From NCBI GenBank assembly GCA_022829145.1, contig CM040745.1:30897406-30961405 (forward strand): DNA of 64,000 nt, read 5' to 3'. The first letter of the stretch is position 1. Every line of letters starts with the position of its first letter. The position numbers and the translations under genes are program-made. The DNA is from Albula goreensis (Eukaryota; Chordata; Actinopteri; Albuliformes; Albulidae). Shown in pieces: positions 45,901 through 56,300 of this stretch. The notes under the pieces were generated by a model. The model had not been told where the DNA came from and made no database searches. It saw nothing but the letters and a program-made list of their open reading frames with translations.

Positions 45901-48167
45901 GTAATGGGATCACAGGGTATTTATCTGTCAGCCTCTCTGGTATCTTACAGACAGGAAGCGTGGAATATCAGCTATGTCCAGACATGTCCTGCTCTCCTTG
46001 TGAACACAGCCACCAGCCCTTGACAGTTCTCTTGTCATCTAGCCCACCAGCACAGATCTTGCCATCCCTGTTTTCATCTAAGGCCTTGCATCTCCTCAAC
46101 ACACAGTACAGTAGCACTGAAGAGGCAATGCATTCTGGATGCTCTTTTTGTGCTTGATTACAATAACCAAGGCTGTGACATCAGCAGCATGCATCTATTC
46201 ATGAAATTGAATAGAAAACAATAAGAACAAAATGCAGCCTTTTTGATGGCATAGGAGAAAGTAATATTGCAGTTATGCTGTACATGATCATCAATAGTCA
46301 TAAATGCTGACTCATTCTGGTGTTGTGATAGTACACAGTGAACCCCCCTCCTCCCCACCACTAACACTGCTGCTGCTTTCCCAGGAGACTCATTAGATAA
46401 CCCAGACAAAGAGGAAGGGCATTCCCTGGAAGGCAGACCCACAGACAGCAGCCATTCATTCACAATGGTGCACACTGGGACTTACTCACAGATTCAACAG
46501 GGGACAACATGGTCCACAGTGGCATCTTAAGTGTCTGCAGTGAGCTCAACAGCACTGACAGGGCTTAACCAGAATTTTAGTTCAAGACACTTCAGTGCAA
46601 ATGAGAAATTCTGTGAAAGATTCCCTGTTTAATTTTTCCCTGTTTAATGTACATTGTGGGTGTGGCGGGGAAATAAAAACTATGCTTCTGAACCTAGGCT
46701 GCCTAACCTAACGTCCACATCAATTGTGTTTTGATTCGTCACAGTTTCGAGGTTCTTAAAAATGGCTTTCAGCATTTCCAACTTGAAAAGAACATTGCAG
46801 GCAAAGACACACCCTGAGAACACAGAATGCACGGGGGAGCTTCTTATCTGTGTGAAATTCTGCAAAGTTTTCTCCCAAAAGATATTAACCGAAATCGTCC
46901 CTTTGTACGTTGTTTTGTCGGGCTTTAATTTTAAGTAGAAGATATAATAAATGCATGTACAAGACACAAATGAAAGAAAATAACATGTCTATCCCAGTTT
47001 CATTCACGTATTTTGCAAATTGTAAGTGTATTTGAACCTGCTGAACTTGATAAATACCATCATAAATTCATTCATGTTCAATAAAATGTGCAAATCGTGC
47101 GGCAGTACCGAGTCAACATGTTTGTCAGTAAAATACATAGTTGGTTGCTATCCTTGCTGATTTAACACATACAGCCACATGTAACAGAGGCTAGCTAAGC
47201 TAGCTATTACTTTGAGTCTGTATCAGTGACATAAACAGTCCACTTACAGCTAATAAATGGAGCTGTTTATTTTCCCATAAAAACCCACCTACAGCTAAAC
47301 ATATAGGTACCGATACTATTTTTATTCCATCAGCTGAACATTTATCAGCTATTAATTATCCTACTACTAATTCACCATCATCCGTCACCTGTTAAAGTAT
47401 CACGTTAGCTAGCTAACCACTTGGAAAGTTAAGAAAGCGTTAGCTAGCTTGCAAAATAGCTTGCCAAGTCATCAAATCACCAACGTCGTTATGCAGTTTG
47501 CTGGACACGAGGTGGTTAGTAACTAACCTTACTGGAAGTTGTTTAGTTTTTTCAAACCGAGTTGTAAAGTGTGCATCCCTCACTTAGCCTAGTTTGCCAA
47601 CGTTAGCGCAAACTGGCTATTACAACTCGTTTTGGAAACCAACTTAGCTAACATGCTAAAGTGGCTGATTGGCTAAATACAGTTTAGATAACGTAAAGCT
47701 GGGAAACAAATCCCTCAGCAGTTGTTTTGGCAACTAGTCACGCATGCATTTTGATAACTTTCAGTGGAATCTCCATACACGGTAAGTACGAGTAGGCTGA
47801 GCTATCGAGCTAGCCAGCTAGCCTTGGAGCTACAAACACCACAACAGTGCGAAGAGAAACGGATTCTCTTCGAGCAAAACGAATCTTATGTGTGGCACAG
47901 ATAAATGCCTCAATTTTTGAGCAAAGTCACCCCGCCATGCGGGCCTTCGGGCTTTTTCGGGGCGCTTTCCAAAGTTTAGCTGCAGGAACATCGTGCCTTA
48001 AAGCTGCCGCAACTCCCCTATTTCCAAAGACCAGGCAACCCCGCTACATCGCTCACCTTTTCCATACGCATGTCTATAATCCTTTCCACCTCATACACAT
48101 CATCTTCCTCGTCCTGTTCACTGTCTCCTGGTTCAGACCTTTCGGCTCCTGCAGCCGTTTCCTCCAT
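30907..48167 (-). CDS. mphosph8: MPHOSPH8 / MPP8 (M-phase phosphoprotein 8), complete, 15 exons
   Basis: Complete minus-strand model from ATG 48165-48167 to TGA 30907-30909; the joined phases close at 1057 codons including stop (human 860 residues; the middle is longer here). MPP8 reads H3K9me3 and, with TASOR and periphilin, forms the HUSH complex that silences retroelements in the nucleus. Visible parts: acidic N-terminus; chromodomain (VYEVERIIDM ... YRVRWKNYTSDDDTWEPE), with Tyr at the human F59 cage position and the cage Trp, Tyr and Glu kept; a long Lys/Glu/Ser-rich disordered middle; DLKLDWMTLEDFQKHLNGDD; four ankyrin repeats (MLAAAGGQDD, GRQKNGTTALMHAAEK, GGETALMK, ACKRGNVDVVRLLLEHGADC); and the conserved C-terminal domain (RLCGPCS ... 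AYRVQLQ). The weakest junctions are the exon 2 donor and the possibly optional exon 3. Start context gaaATGG is favourable. Confidence 0.94.
31327..31410 (-). CDS. mphosph8: MPHOSPH8 exon 14
   Basis: 28 codons beginning DSHFIYSFSPVQGTNKLFIR and ending AEAPTAK. Acceptor cttcag, donor GTGAGA. Part of the conserved MPP8 C-terminal domain. Confidence 0.95.
32111..32235 (-). CDS. mphosph8: MPHOSPH8 exon 13
   Basis: Starts by completing Gly, then SGILLFIFHANFLSEITARL, CGPCSVHAVVLNDKFQLPIF L. Acceptor ctgtcag, donor GTATGT. Nearly identical to vertebrate MPP8. Confidence 0.95.
32882..33039 (-). CDS. mphosph8: MPHOSPH8 exon 12
   Basis: G completes Met, then LSSVAEETIRAYFETRLALL, EPVFPLACHRLCEGPDFSLE, FNYKPPP..., ending in a split Gly. 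Acceptor cacacag, donor GTATGA. Confidence 0.95.
34287..34441 (-). CDS. mphosph8: MPHOSPH8 exon 11, ankyrin repeat
   Basis: ACKRGNVDVVRLLLEHGADC, NILSKHQINALHFAKLSNNV, MVYDHVKDHLS, split Met. Acceptor ctccag, donor GTGAGT. Confidence 0.95.
35152..35238 (-). CDS. mphosph8: MPHOSPH8 exon 10, ankyrin repeat
   Basis: 29 codons: NFLSTVAILLEAGAYVNAQT LGGETALMK. Acceptor gatgcag, donor GTGAGG. Confidence 0.95.
35331..35471 (-). CDS. mphosph8: MPHOSPH8 exon 9, ankyrin repeat
   Basis: 47 codons: DSSGMSLTMLAAAGGQDDIL, RLLIKKGVKVNGRQKNGTTA, LMHAAEK. Acceptor ctgcag, donor GTACTA. Confidence 0.96.
35698..35786 (-). CDS. mphosph8: MPHOSPH8 exon 8, first ankyrin repeat
   Basis: Completes Ser, then ELRDAVKSGDYLAVKLALSS KEDYNLDQE. 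Acceptor atccag, donor GTATAG. Confidence 0.95.
36540..37180 (+). mobile_element. LTR-like remnant (tentative)
   Basis: Non-coding stretch in the MPHOSPH8 intron between 35787 and 37555 with GC- and purine-rich composition unlike its flanks and an internal AATAAA near 37.03 kb followed by a T-rich stretch, the sort of layout seen in retroviral-type LTRs. No clear TG/CA ends, target-site duplication or coding parts were seen, so this is a weak call. Confidence 0.2.
37556..37672 (-). CDS. mphosph8: MPHOSPH8 exon 7
   Basis: Completes Glu, then RGQTSLNLDLKLDWMTLEDF QKHLNGDDEILSAATISP, ending with the first base of Ser. Acceptor tgacag, donor GTAAGT. Matches the conserved stretch before the MPP8 ankyrin repeats. 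Confidence 0.95.
38096..38602 (-). CDS. mphosph8: MPHOSPH8 exon 6, charged linker
   Basis: Completes Ala, then PRPAQSPTQLEIEEKQEKRE, an Arg/Glu/Lys-rich low-complexity stretch with three decapeptide-like repeats around RSDSQ/RTDSQ/KTDNQ, then KKRRREDSEPRLYIACEDNH and ending LAKELTPT. Acceptor tttcacag, donor GTTCAA (weak). The YIACEDNHD block anchors it to human WAYIAAEGDQE. Confidence 0.9.
38941..39049 (-). CDS. mphosph8: MPHOSPH8 exon 5, Lys-rich linker
   Basis: 36 codons: TTEKTQKKTKTLKESLPQKP EPDRTEKAKKETKIPE plus first base of Ala. Acceptor ctgcag, donor GTGAGC. No residue-level conservation recognised; support comes from splice sites and phase closure. Confidence 0.8.
39285..40430 (-). 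CDS. mphosph8: MPHOSPH8 exon 4, large disordered exon
   Basis: 382 codons from KLPLKSDLFDADSESDTDNR to TKTTTPK. The opening matches human RLSLNNDIFEANSDSD, and PKKKKK follows at the same place. The rest is rich in Lys, Glu and Ser with possible nuclear localisation clusters (KKNKKKEKKKWK) and casein-kinase-like acidic serine stretches. Acceptor preceded by a long T-rich tract; donor AAG|GTTCTG is weak but in phase. Confidence 0.92.
40905..41045. repeat. degenerate fish dispersed repeat
   Basis: gttgcatttataaagcc, then gaactttacatttcaagg and ggggaaactcacctcaacca resemble a repeat common in ray-finned fish genomes (GCATTTATATAGCGC ... AAACTCACCTCAACCACC). Recognised from memory of the family; limits approximate. 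Lies in the MPHOSPH8 intron upstream of exon 4. Confidence 0.45.
41675..41818 (-). CDS. mphosph8: MPHOSPH8 exon 3, acidic, possibly lineage-specific
   Basis: 48 codons beginning VEEARAVGSSAVQERQLAVA and ending VEVTASGLQRDLSPK. Very strong donor AAG|GTAAGT; acceptor cgcag without a real pyrimidine tract. Both ends are phase 0, so including or skipping it keeps the frame. Human MPP8 has no obvious counterpart, so it may be alternative. Confidence 0.65.
42507..42662 (-). CDS. mphosph8: MPHOSPH8 exon 2, chromodomain core
   Basis: Starts GKVMYRVRWKNYTSDDDTWE, then PEAHLADCREVLLAYRRK and VPENKTKKEA. Acceptor cctcag is good. The 3' end is uncertain: an early in-phase donor AAG|GTACCA at 42548 would cut the conserved PENKTKK, while the next GT lies after an 11-G run (GGG|GTTTCC, end 42507). 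The latter is used here because homology runs past the first. Trp and Tyr of the methyl-lysine cage are present. Confidence 0.85.
42663..48056 (-). other. mphosph8: MPHOSPH8 intron 1 (5.4 kb)
   Basis: First intron, between the N-terminal and chromodomain-core exons. Contains a CA-rich stretch (about 43.98-44.36 kb), two CTCF-like motifs (43618-43632 plus strand; 45292-45305 minus strand) and clustered AGCTAGCT motifs at 47.19-47.82 kb. No coding exon recognised. Confidence 0.8.
43985..44360. repeat. CA-rich simple-sequence region
   Basis: About 370 bases dominated by interrupted (CA)n, (CATA)n and GCATGCACA units, largely alternating purine and pyrimidine. Accounts for the Cys/Tyr/Val-rich open frames on the other strand, which are not genes. 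Confidence 0.75.
48057..48167 (-). CDS. mphosph8: MPHOSPH8 exon 1, start codon
   Basis: 37 codons: MEETAAGAERSEPGDSEQDE EDDVYEVERIIDMRMEK. Donor AAG|GTGAGC. The acidic lead and chromodomain start (VYEVERIIDM against human VFEVEKILDM) identify it. ATG context gaaATGG has G at -3 and +4. Confidence 0.93.
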
Positions 48168-48400
48168 TTCTATCCGTTACTTTCTCTAGTCAGGTTAAGG
48201 CAAACTAGATCTATACGCACTCAAACTTAAAACTCTTAAGTTCAGCACGTTTGCCTTACAACCCAGGCCGCGCCGTGCACTATTTTCCTACTACAGAACA
48301 GAGGGGAGAGGGACTGGGCGGACCGCTGTCTGAGGGGGCGGGGCTTCCCGATCTTTGGTCAGCCAATCATATCAAAGGTTGCAGCGAAAGATCTTGCAGA
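48168..48400 (-). promoter_or_regulatory. mphosph8: MPHOSPH8 promoter and 5' UTR region
   Basis: GC- and CpG-rich block just upstream of the start codon, with a GC box gggggcgggg at 48334-48343 and a CCAAT box at 48363-48367 (plus-strand orientation). No TATA box seen; typical of a housekeeping CpG promoter. The transcription start site is not determined. Confidence 0.55.
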
Positions 48401-49840
48401 AGGCCCGTCATAGAAATATCAAAGCAGGTGCAGAATGTAACTGTGGGGAAACTGTTGTCATTTGAAAACACGTATTATTTGGAACTCTTGCTGCTGTAGT
48501 ACTTACGGGCTTTCACTGCCCCACGGAGACGCTTAATATAAGTGCTGTACAGGATTTATAACCACGTGGATGGAAACGCAAGCGCAGTAACCAGGAACTT
48601 TGTGCTCGAATCTGCTCTGCTGTGCCCTGACGCTCTGCATTCACACAGACCAGAATGTGCATTGTGTGCAGCTTGTCTTATTGATTTTGATAGCAAAAGT
48701 AACGATTGCCATGGAGAGATCTTTGGGACATTTTGAGCAGTGCAGTAAAATAGCATTTACTGATTTGTCCTTGACAGTAATCTTTTCTAATCCTCTTTAT
48801 AATTAAATACAAGCCACAAAATTCAAGCATATTTAGATGTCGCATTTTAATGTAATTTTAAAGCAACAAAATCAATACATGTGTGGCACACTTCAATAGT
48901 AAATGTACTGTAATTTCATTTTATGCATTACATTAACTCAAAGTGATTGATTTGACACCATCTTTCCAACAGATGTTTTTCCATAAATGGACTAGGCCTG
49001 GGCATGTCAATGTGCCTAATCCTATGTCTTAAAGTCTCAGCAGAAAAGCTTCACTCTCGTCTTATTTTCATGTCACAACAGCTTTGTGGCTCTATAAGTC
49101 ACAATAGATGTCACAACATTACACAATCTTCGCAAAGAGGAAGGTGCAAGAAAACAAGTAAGTTGCTGTTGCCAGAAGTTTAACTTAATAATTTGAGCAA
49201 TTTGAGTGACTGATGCTATATTATATGACTATAATGCATGTCCCCTAATGGTTGTGAACCCTTACCTTTTTAGTATTGTTTGTAGCAAGCTGTATGTTGC
49301 TTTGCTAACAACTAATAAATGTCCAGGAAGACACAGAAATGATAACCCTGATCCCAAGAATCAGGATAACCAGTAGGGCTATGGGAAAGATTTGTAACTG
49401 TGCATTGCCTTATTGAGGCTTGCCCCATTGAGACTTCACAATCATTATGGAAAAGCAAAAAGGCGAAAAAAAGCCTTGGCATGCATTGGCCTGTGAAATA
49501 CAGCAGCAGCAGAAGTGTGCCTGAATGCTGATGTGCATAACAGGAATATCATAATTGCATAAAAACAGTAATCTGTGTCTTTTATCTACAGAACCCTTGA
49601 CACATTCTATATTAAAAAGATCATTAGGAATGCATGCAGCAGATTAACATAAGTACAATGAGCCCACTACCCAAGCCACACATTTTATTCATCTCAGCAC
49701 TCAGTGGTACACAGTCTTTGATTCTACAATACTGATCATCATACAAATTATGAATTTGTGGCCTATGTCATTGTGAAGAAGCATTTAAAGACTTACAGAG
49801 CAAATTAAATCCTGAAACGAATCACTTGTACATAAAAAAT
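48401..49840. other. intergenic region between MPHOSPH8 promoter and PARP4 3' end
   Basis: About 1.4 kb of AT-rich sequence without recognisable coding, RNA or repeat features. The short open frames at 48.54-48.81 kb show no similarity. Confidence 0.7.
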
Positions 49841-50169
49841 ATAGGTCAGCATCAGATTTATTCAAAAGGAGAATGTTAGATATGAAGGAGAAAGTGGACT
49901 TTGGGTTCCAATATTATTGAGATGGGACACATTGGGGAGTAGGGTGTTAGGTGGTAGGGATTTGACAGTGGGAGCAGTTGAGTGTGGGGATGGGGTTGGC
50001 AATTTGGGTTGAGAGATCCTAACAACAGTAAAGCATGGGTAAGGGGGTGAGAGATGGGGGAACTATAAAACAAGTTGATAGGGGAGTGGGGGTGGTACAG
50101 GAGGGAGAGTGAGGGTAAAAAGCAAGGTATATACGGTAGAGACGGCAGGAAGGGACTCCCTCCCTGGGC
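49840..50169 (-). other. parp4: PARP4 3' UTR (inferred), C/T-rich in the mRNA
   Basis: Between the stop at 50170-50172 and the AATAAA at 49857-49862. The plus strand is markedly G-rich with repeated ggtagg, gtgggg and ggagagtgaggg, so the transcript is C- and pyrimidine-rich. Confidence 0.5.
49857..49862 (-). terminator. parp4: candidate poly(A) signal for PARP4
   Basis: Minus-strand AATAAA 307 bases after the PARP4 stop, with a T-rich stretch downstream on the minus strand. Confidence 0.5.
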
Positions 50170-50362
50170 TCAAATTTGTGTACTCCTCTCCAGAACGCGA
50201 TGCAGAGGTGAGTGTGGAGGCAGCGGGTCTGCTCTCAGTAGCTGGCGTGTGGCAGACTCCCAGTCCCTCCCAAATTCCAGTCTGCTGCAGACACAGGGGT
50301 ACTGCCTGTCTGTTCTCATCACCCACTCCACTGCCTTTTTCACAGCCTCCCCACGCAAGGAC
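50170..50362 (-). CDS. parp4: PARP4 terminal exon, MVP-binding end
   Basis: G completes Met, then SLRGEAVKKAVEWVMRTDRQ, YPCVCSRLEFGRDWESATRQ, LLRADPLPPHSPLHRVLERS TQI and stop. Acceptor ccacag. Strong match to the human C-terminus. Confidence 0.95.
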
Positions 50363-53300
50363 CTGTGGCCAGAACACACATGCCAAGCACGCGCACACAC
50401 ACAGACACACTCATCATCAACGTGCTGCTTCATTTAGTGAACAAACCACAAATTCATAGATGCATATCTAATTGGGGATAAACAACTCCACTCTCTATCT
50501 CTAAATAAAATATGTGTTTATTGTCTGCTTTCTGTGGTTGGGTAATATGTTGTAAATACCATTTTCTAAGGTGGTATAAATTACAGACAAGACATTTTTA
50601 ATGCTGTCCATGCAGTATTTGTAATGTGAATTAAATAATAGCAAGCTACATGACCAAGATGGATGTTGCAAAAAATGTTCAAAACAAGTTTGTACTAATG
50701 TTTAAAAATGGTTACAACGGGCCACCTTTGTAAAATGTCTCAAACCTAGTTTAGTTTCTATCGTGCAGCCTCACAAGCCTTAATAGTGATATATTTTATC
50801 ATAAGCATATATTTTTAGATACAATTACAAACAATTATAATAGATAAAGAAAACAGGCTCATTGAATGTGTGTTGAATTCACATGATTGTGTTAAAAGTA
50901 AAACTGGCAGTTAGGCTACTTATTTAATTCCCCTTGTCTGAAATGCTCAAAAGTTACATAATTACATATTGTAATTATTACATAATTACCAACATAACAT
51001 TAAACTGTGGCAAAGGTCATAGATTTTTATGAGGGATCCTGAGTATCAAAACACAAAGGATATTATACATTTTATTTTGATACTCTAGGTCCATAGATTT
51101 TTAGGAGGTATTGCAAAATAAAAGTTTGTCCACAAGGGGGTGTACAGTTTCCAGATTTCAGTCCACCCCAGATCCACCTGAATGACAATGTCATTTGAAT
51201 AAGACTGTACTTCATGTCAGTTGTGAATTCCCAGTCCCAAATGGGTTATATTCAATATATATCATGTTACTTTTGTTTAGTATGGAATATTTAGTTTTTG
51301 TGATGTATGTTTTTGCTTTTGTTTGTGCTCTCAGGTAGTATGGGAAACAATATGATGTTGGGGAAAAAGGGACAGGTGGAGCCCGGGACACAAAAGACAC
51401 AAAATAAAGTGAAGCGAATGGAGGCCTACATGGGCAGGTTGGTGTCCTTCAGGTGGAACAGGGTCTTGAGCAGACTCCCTTCAGGCAGTCCCTTGACTCG
51501 TGTGAGCTGGAGGACGAGCAGGGTGGCCAGGAGCCGCAGGATGTCAGCGTGGGCTCTCACTCCTGTGAGAAATGAGTAGGTCACCGACAGGCCAAACACA
51601 CTGCATCTTCCTCACTCCACAAGCAGGAATCCTTTGAATTCCATCTCAAAGAGCCATAGGTGTGTGTGTGCGTGTGTTTACATACAGTATGTGTTTCTGT
51701 ATGTGTGTGTGTGTGTGTGTGTGCGTGAGAGAGAGAGAGTTCACAGGAAAGTGTGAGGTTGTGGTCCAGACAACACAAGTCATTTTATTAGATGCCATTT
51801 TGTTGTAGATGTCTAAGCCAGAGCTGCATCCCATGGGCTCCACTAGGTTACCTGGTCATGGGGTAAATCTGGCATGGTAACTGATGAGATGAACTGAATG
51901 TGTATGTGTGTGAACTGAATGTGTATGTACTTGGAGACTGTCAGCTACTACCTGCTTATAATCAGCCCTTGTTTTGCAGTAAATTAAATCAGAATCACCA
52001 TGCCAACATTCAAAAATTCAGACCAGTATTTTCAGCTAAATGCAGAAATCTGGAAGTATAGCAGAGGACGTTATATGACAAAGGGCATGCCGGTTGGAAA
52101 AAACTGAACTGTTTTACACTGGGATGAGGAGCAAGGTCCCCATGGCATTATTCATAAAAATGGCAGATGATTAATTAGCCCATTGGACCTCTCGTCATGT
52201 CTGTGACATTAGGTACCAATCATACACCACCCTTACCCAGAGAGAGGATTCCCTTCTCTTTCAGGAAGACATTGGCAAAGAAGTCTATATCCAACTTCAG
52301 AATGGAACCCAGTCTTTCGGTGCATTCCCAGTAGCCATCCTGATCAAAATTGGCAAATGCACCATTAACAAAGCTGCAGACTCCTAACAAATCAGTTTGG
52401 CAAAAGGAACAATCCTGATGCAAATATGTAAATACAACTAATTCCCCATTTAGCCACCATGATTAAAATATGAGAAATCCATATCCAAAAGGAACAGAAT
52501 GGGTTGTGTCACCTGATGTTGGAGGTCAAATAGTTCGGCCCATGGCACCATATCTGACCTTCTCCCTTTTAATGAGCACCTGAATTGATGGTCACAAAAA
52601 CACAGGGCAAACATTTATATATGGCCATAAATAAAAACTGAAATATTACCTGCCATAAAATTTCCTAAAGAGGAGGTTGTTCATAGATTTTAATTTTGCT
52701 TTTACATATTGATCACAGATATGTTGAAAGGAACAAAATACTTAGGCTTAATTACCTACTCAAACGACGAGCAGCAGATCTGTTTGGTGGAAGAGGAGGA
52801 GGAGGAGCAGGTACAGCTGGGAGCACTGAAGGAATTCTTGCAGAAGATTGGAAACGCGAGCGATGGATATGCTGAAGGAAGGAATGGAAGGCAGCTCCCT
52901 GTTGTGGTTTTTGTGTCTCATTGGCTGGTAGGGGTTCAGATAAAGAGGCTTGAAAGAGAGAGGGAGGGGATACATTTGTAGGAGCAAAGCGAGGAGGACG
53001 AAGAGCAGCAGACATGTTCGGTGGAGGAGGAGGAGGAGGAGGAGCAGGTACAGCTGGGAGCACTGAAGGAACTCTAGCAGAACATCGGCGACTCGAGCGA
53101 TGGAAATGCTTTAAGGCAGCTCCCTGTTGTGGTTTTTGTGTCTCATGGGCTGGTAGGGGTTCAGATAAAGGAGCTTTAAAGAGAGAGGGAGGAGGACGCG
53201 AAGGAGGCGGAGAATGAAGAGATTCTAAAATTCTGGACGTGGGGGTGAGATCACGAGGGGGTACACCAAAGTCAGAGCTTCCAAGTCCTGTAACAGCTCT

Positions 53301-56300
53301 CTCTTGTTGTTGGAATGCGTCAACACTGATTGATTCTGACCCAAACCCTGACCAGACATCCCCTGAAGACCCAAATGAGAAATGTGAATACGCAGGTGAG
53401 GAACCAAAAGATGAGGCATTTACAGACCCAAATGTGACATCTGAGTACCCTGATGATTGGGCAGGACTCCCAAATGAGAAGCATCGAGATGGGATTACGC
53501 CACCTGAAAACCCGAATGAGGTTCCAGAAGATCCAAATATGCCGGGCTTAGAAGTGGATAATGGTGTAACCTGAAACCCAGATGAGGTCCTGGGTGATTC
53601 CAATGTGAGGTGTGAGAGGCTACTAAACATGGCTTCATAATGAGGAAAACCACCTGACTGGGCTTTCACTTGGCTGCCTTTTTTGTGCTTATGTGCTGTT
53701 TCAGCATCACCTGCAAGCAGTGTCTCAGAAAGGCGCAGCTTAGCAGGCAGTGGGGCAGCGGCAGGTTTTGAGGTCGGAGCTTTGGGTCCCATTACTCGTG
53801 CAGATCTTACTGCCCTGTGAATTCCCCAGCGTGAAGACACAGCCGCAGAGCCTAAGGAGTCTTCTTCATCAAGGCCCAAAAAGTCCAAAGTATCCTCCAT
53901 GCCAAAAGTAGCCTAAAAATGAAACAAAGGAAAAGGCTGGTGTAAATTATTTTTTACTCACAAATAATCCAAGATTCTAAATTGTTGGCATATAACTTGT
54001 CTTTGATATTGATTTTGATATCAAAGAGTATTTGAATGTATTTCTATCACACTATCACAAACGGAACCCATGTGATGCTGTGCTGTCATAGCAGTCCACT
54101 ACAAAATGACCCATCTCATCAAATGGCCCATTTTCTCCTCACCACCACCTTACAGTTTCCTTCAAATGAGCTTTACTGGCATGACCACACGTCAGCATTG
54201 TATTGCCAAAGCTACCATTTGCATTAACCATAAATCAATAATAACACCAATGCTAACAATAAAAGAGGTATACTATACATTCACAGTATGTTTAAGTAAT
54301 AGGGTTATATACATCCTGTTTTGCTAAAAGAGGTGGAGCGAGGAGCAAACTCCTCCAATTGGACTGCTGTTAGTTACTGCTGTTGTGACATGTAGCAACA
54401 GAGCAGTAACACAAACAGTTTTATACTCACTATCTCTGTTCTATACTGAAGTCATTTCAATAAATCAATTGGCGAGATGATGCTGTCAAAAATTTTGGTC
54501 ACGATATTAATTTGGATCTCAATGTTGAATCATTTTCTTTTGACTGCATAGAAAGACGTACAGGCATCTTCAACATCCTGAAAGATCTCTCTCTCTCTTT
54601 GATGCAAACTTTCTAATCAAGAGTATAATTCTGAGACACTCACAATCTACACATAACTACAGTTTTAAAGTTTCTAGAAGTTTGTATATGTCCTTGACAA
54701 TAGATTTTGCTGGCCCCACACTCCTACCGGAAGTCCACAATTCTCTTCCACAGCATCATAAACATCTTCATCCATCTGTTTTTCTTCCTCCCAGCTGATA
54801 TAAGGTAAGAAATCCACATCCTCCTCTGCGACCAGCTTGGGAATGTCTGTGAAACCCACATCTGGTCTCTCTGAATCCTGTAGGTTAAACAAAAATGTTT
54901 TAAAAATCTGAAAGCATGAGGGCCACCCAGGACTGAGACTGACTGTTGCCCTGAGTGATCAGCTGTGAGAGGGGCTAGACACTGCGGTGGGGAGGGATTA
55001 CCCACAATCCCTCTAGCTCCCACCCTCGCTGGGACACCTACCCTCTCCTCTATGGCCACAAAGCTGGTGTACTGAGTCACAATGGAATACTCTTTGCTCA
55101 GCTCGATGATGTAGGCCTTGAGCTCCTCTTTCTTTCCCTGGAGACAACAGCAGAAGAAACAAAAGAATGAGTTTGCTCTAATTTTTCTTTTTTCTCTGTT
55201 TATCCAGCCTTTTGACTAATGTTGATTAGATCATTTGAATGATTTGTTTAGCTTTTCTCAATCGCTCCACTTTTCTAGAGAATATTGAGAGATAACTGAA
55301 TGTTTTTGAAGCACTGAAGCATTGTGGGTTGAAAAGAATGAGGATCATGGAGTTTTAAGGGAGCCTCACATTTTTCCTTCACAGTTTATTTCATGTTTTG
55401 ATGGTTGGGTGATGGGTTTGTTAAAATTGCAGTGAAAACATACATTGCTCTGAAAAAATGAAACACATTGAAAACCGTGACTACTTTGAAAAACCATCCA
55501 AACTCAAAAAGCACTACTTGTTCATAACTTCAGAGTTGAATGAGTGGATTTAAATGTGTTCCTGGAACCTACCTCGTGCTCTGCCTTGTCTGCATGCAAG
55601 CTGCCATCTTCGTAATCCCTTATGACCGCCCTGGCTGTCAGTTTGTGAAGGAACTGGAGAGCAGAACACACAAAATGCATGCTGAAGTATGGGCATATGC
55701 AGACACTTGTCATGTTGAAATTAGCGATGCTGGCCTGGACAGTATAATCCTGCAGCCCCCAACTAAACATGCCCTGATGTCCTACCGTGCCTTTTGTCTT
55801 CTGCAGCTCGGTTGTGGACACCATGGTCTCAATTTCCTGTTCACTCAGCTTGCCGGACAGGGTGGCCTTCACAGATAAATTTAAAACTTGTCATTTGCTC
55901 TCCACTTTTCTTATGTCACAGAAACTTTCATCCAGAACCTTGCACACATAGGGATCAATTCACTAAAGGTTCGCATGTAGAAACTAAAATGTAAAACTGT
56001 TACCATGGGCAAAAAATGGCGCAAAGAGGACTGAATATGTTAAAATTGAAAGATACATGGATTTTTCATTTTTGTAGTACATATAAAACCACCAGCTAAT
56101 TCAGAGAAACAGTAGTCCTTTTTGACTGAATTGATTAGGATATTCTTTCCAAACATGCAAAATTCATAACACAAGTCTGTATGGGTGTAATTGTACAGAG
56201 GGTCCTGGTCAGAAGACAAAGAGGTGTGGAAAAAAACCTGGTGGCTTACCTGGGTGCAGTGGGGCACAAAGCCGTAGATGAGGGTTTGGCAGTCACTGAA

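Noticed and set aside
52373..52384. Alternative acceptor ttgttag for the PARP4 exon ending at 52237
   Set aside because: Joining it to the phase-2 donor at 52756 gives an early stop; tctgcag at 52374 restores frame.
53239..53574. 111-codon plus-strand frame rich in DPN and PEDPN
   Set aside because: Antisense of the FG-rich PARP4 exon; splice sites and homology support the minus strand.
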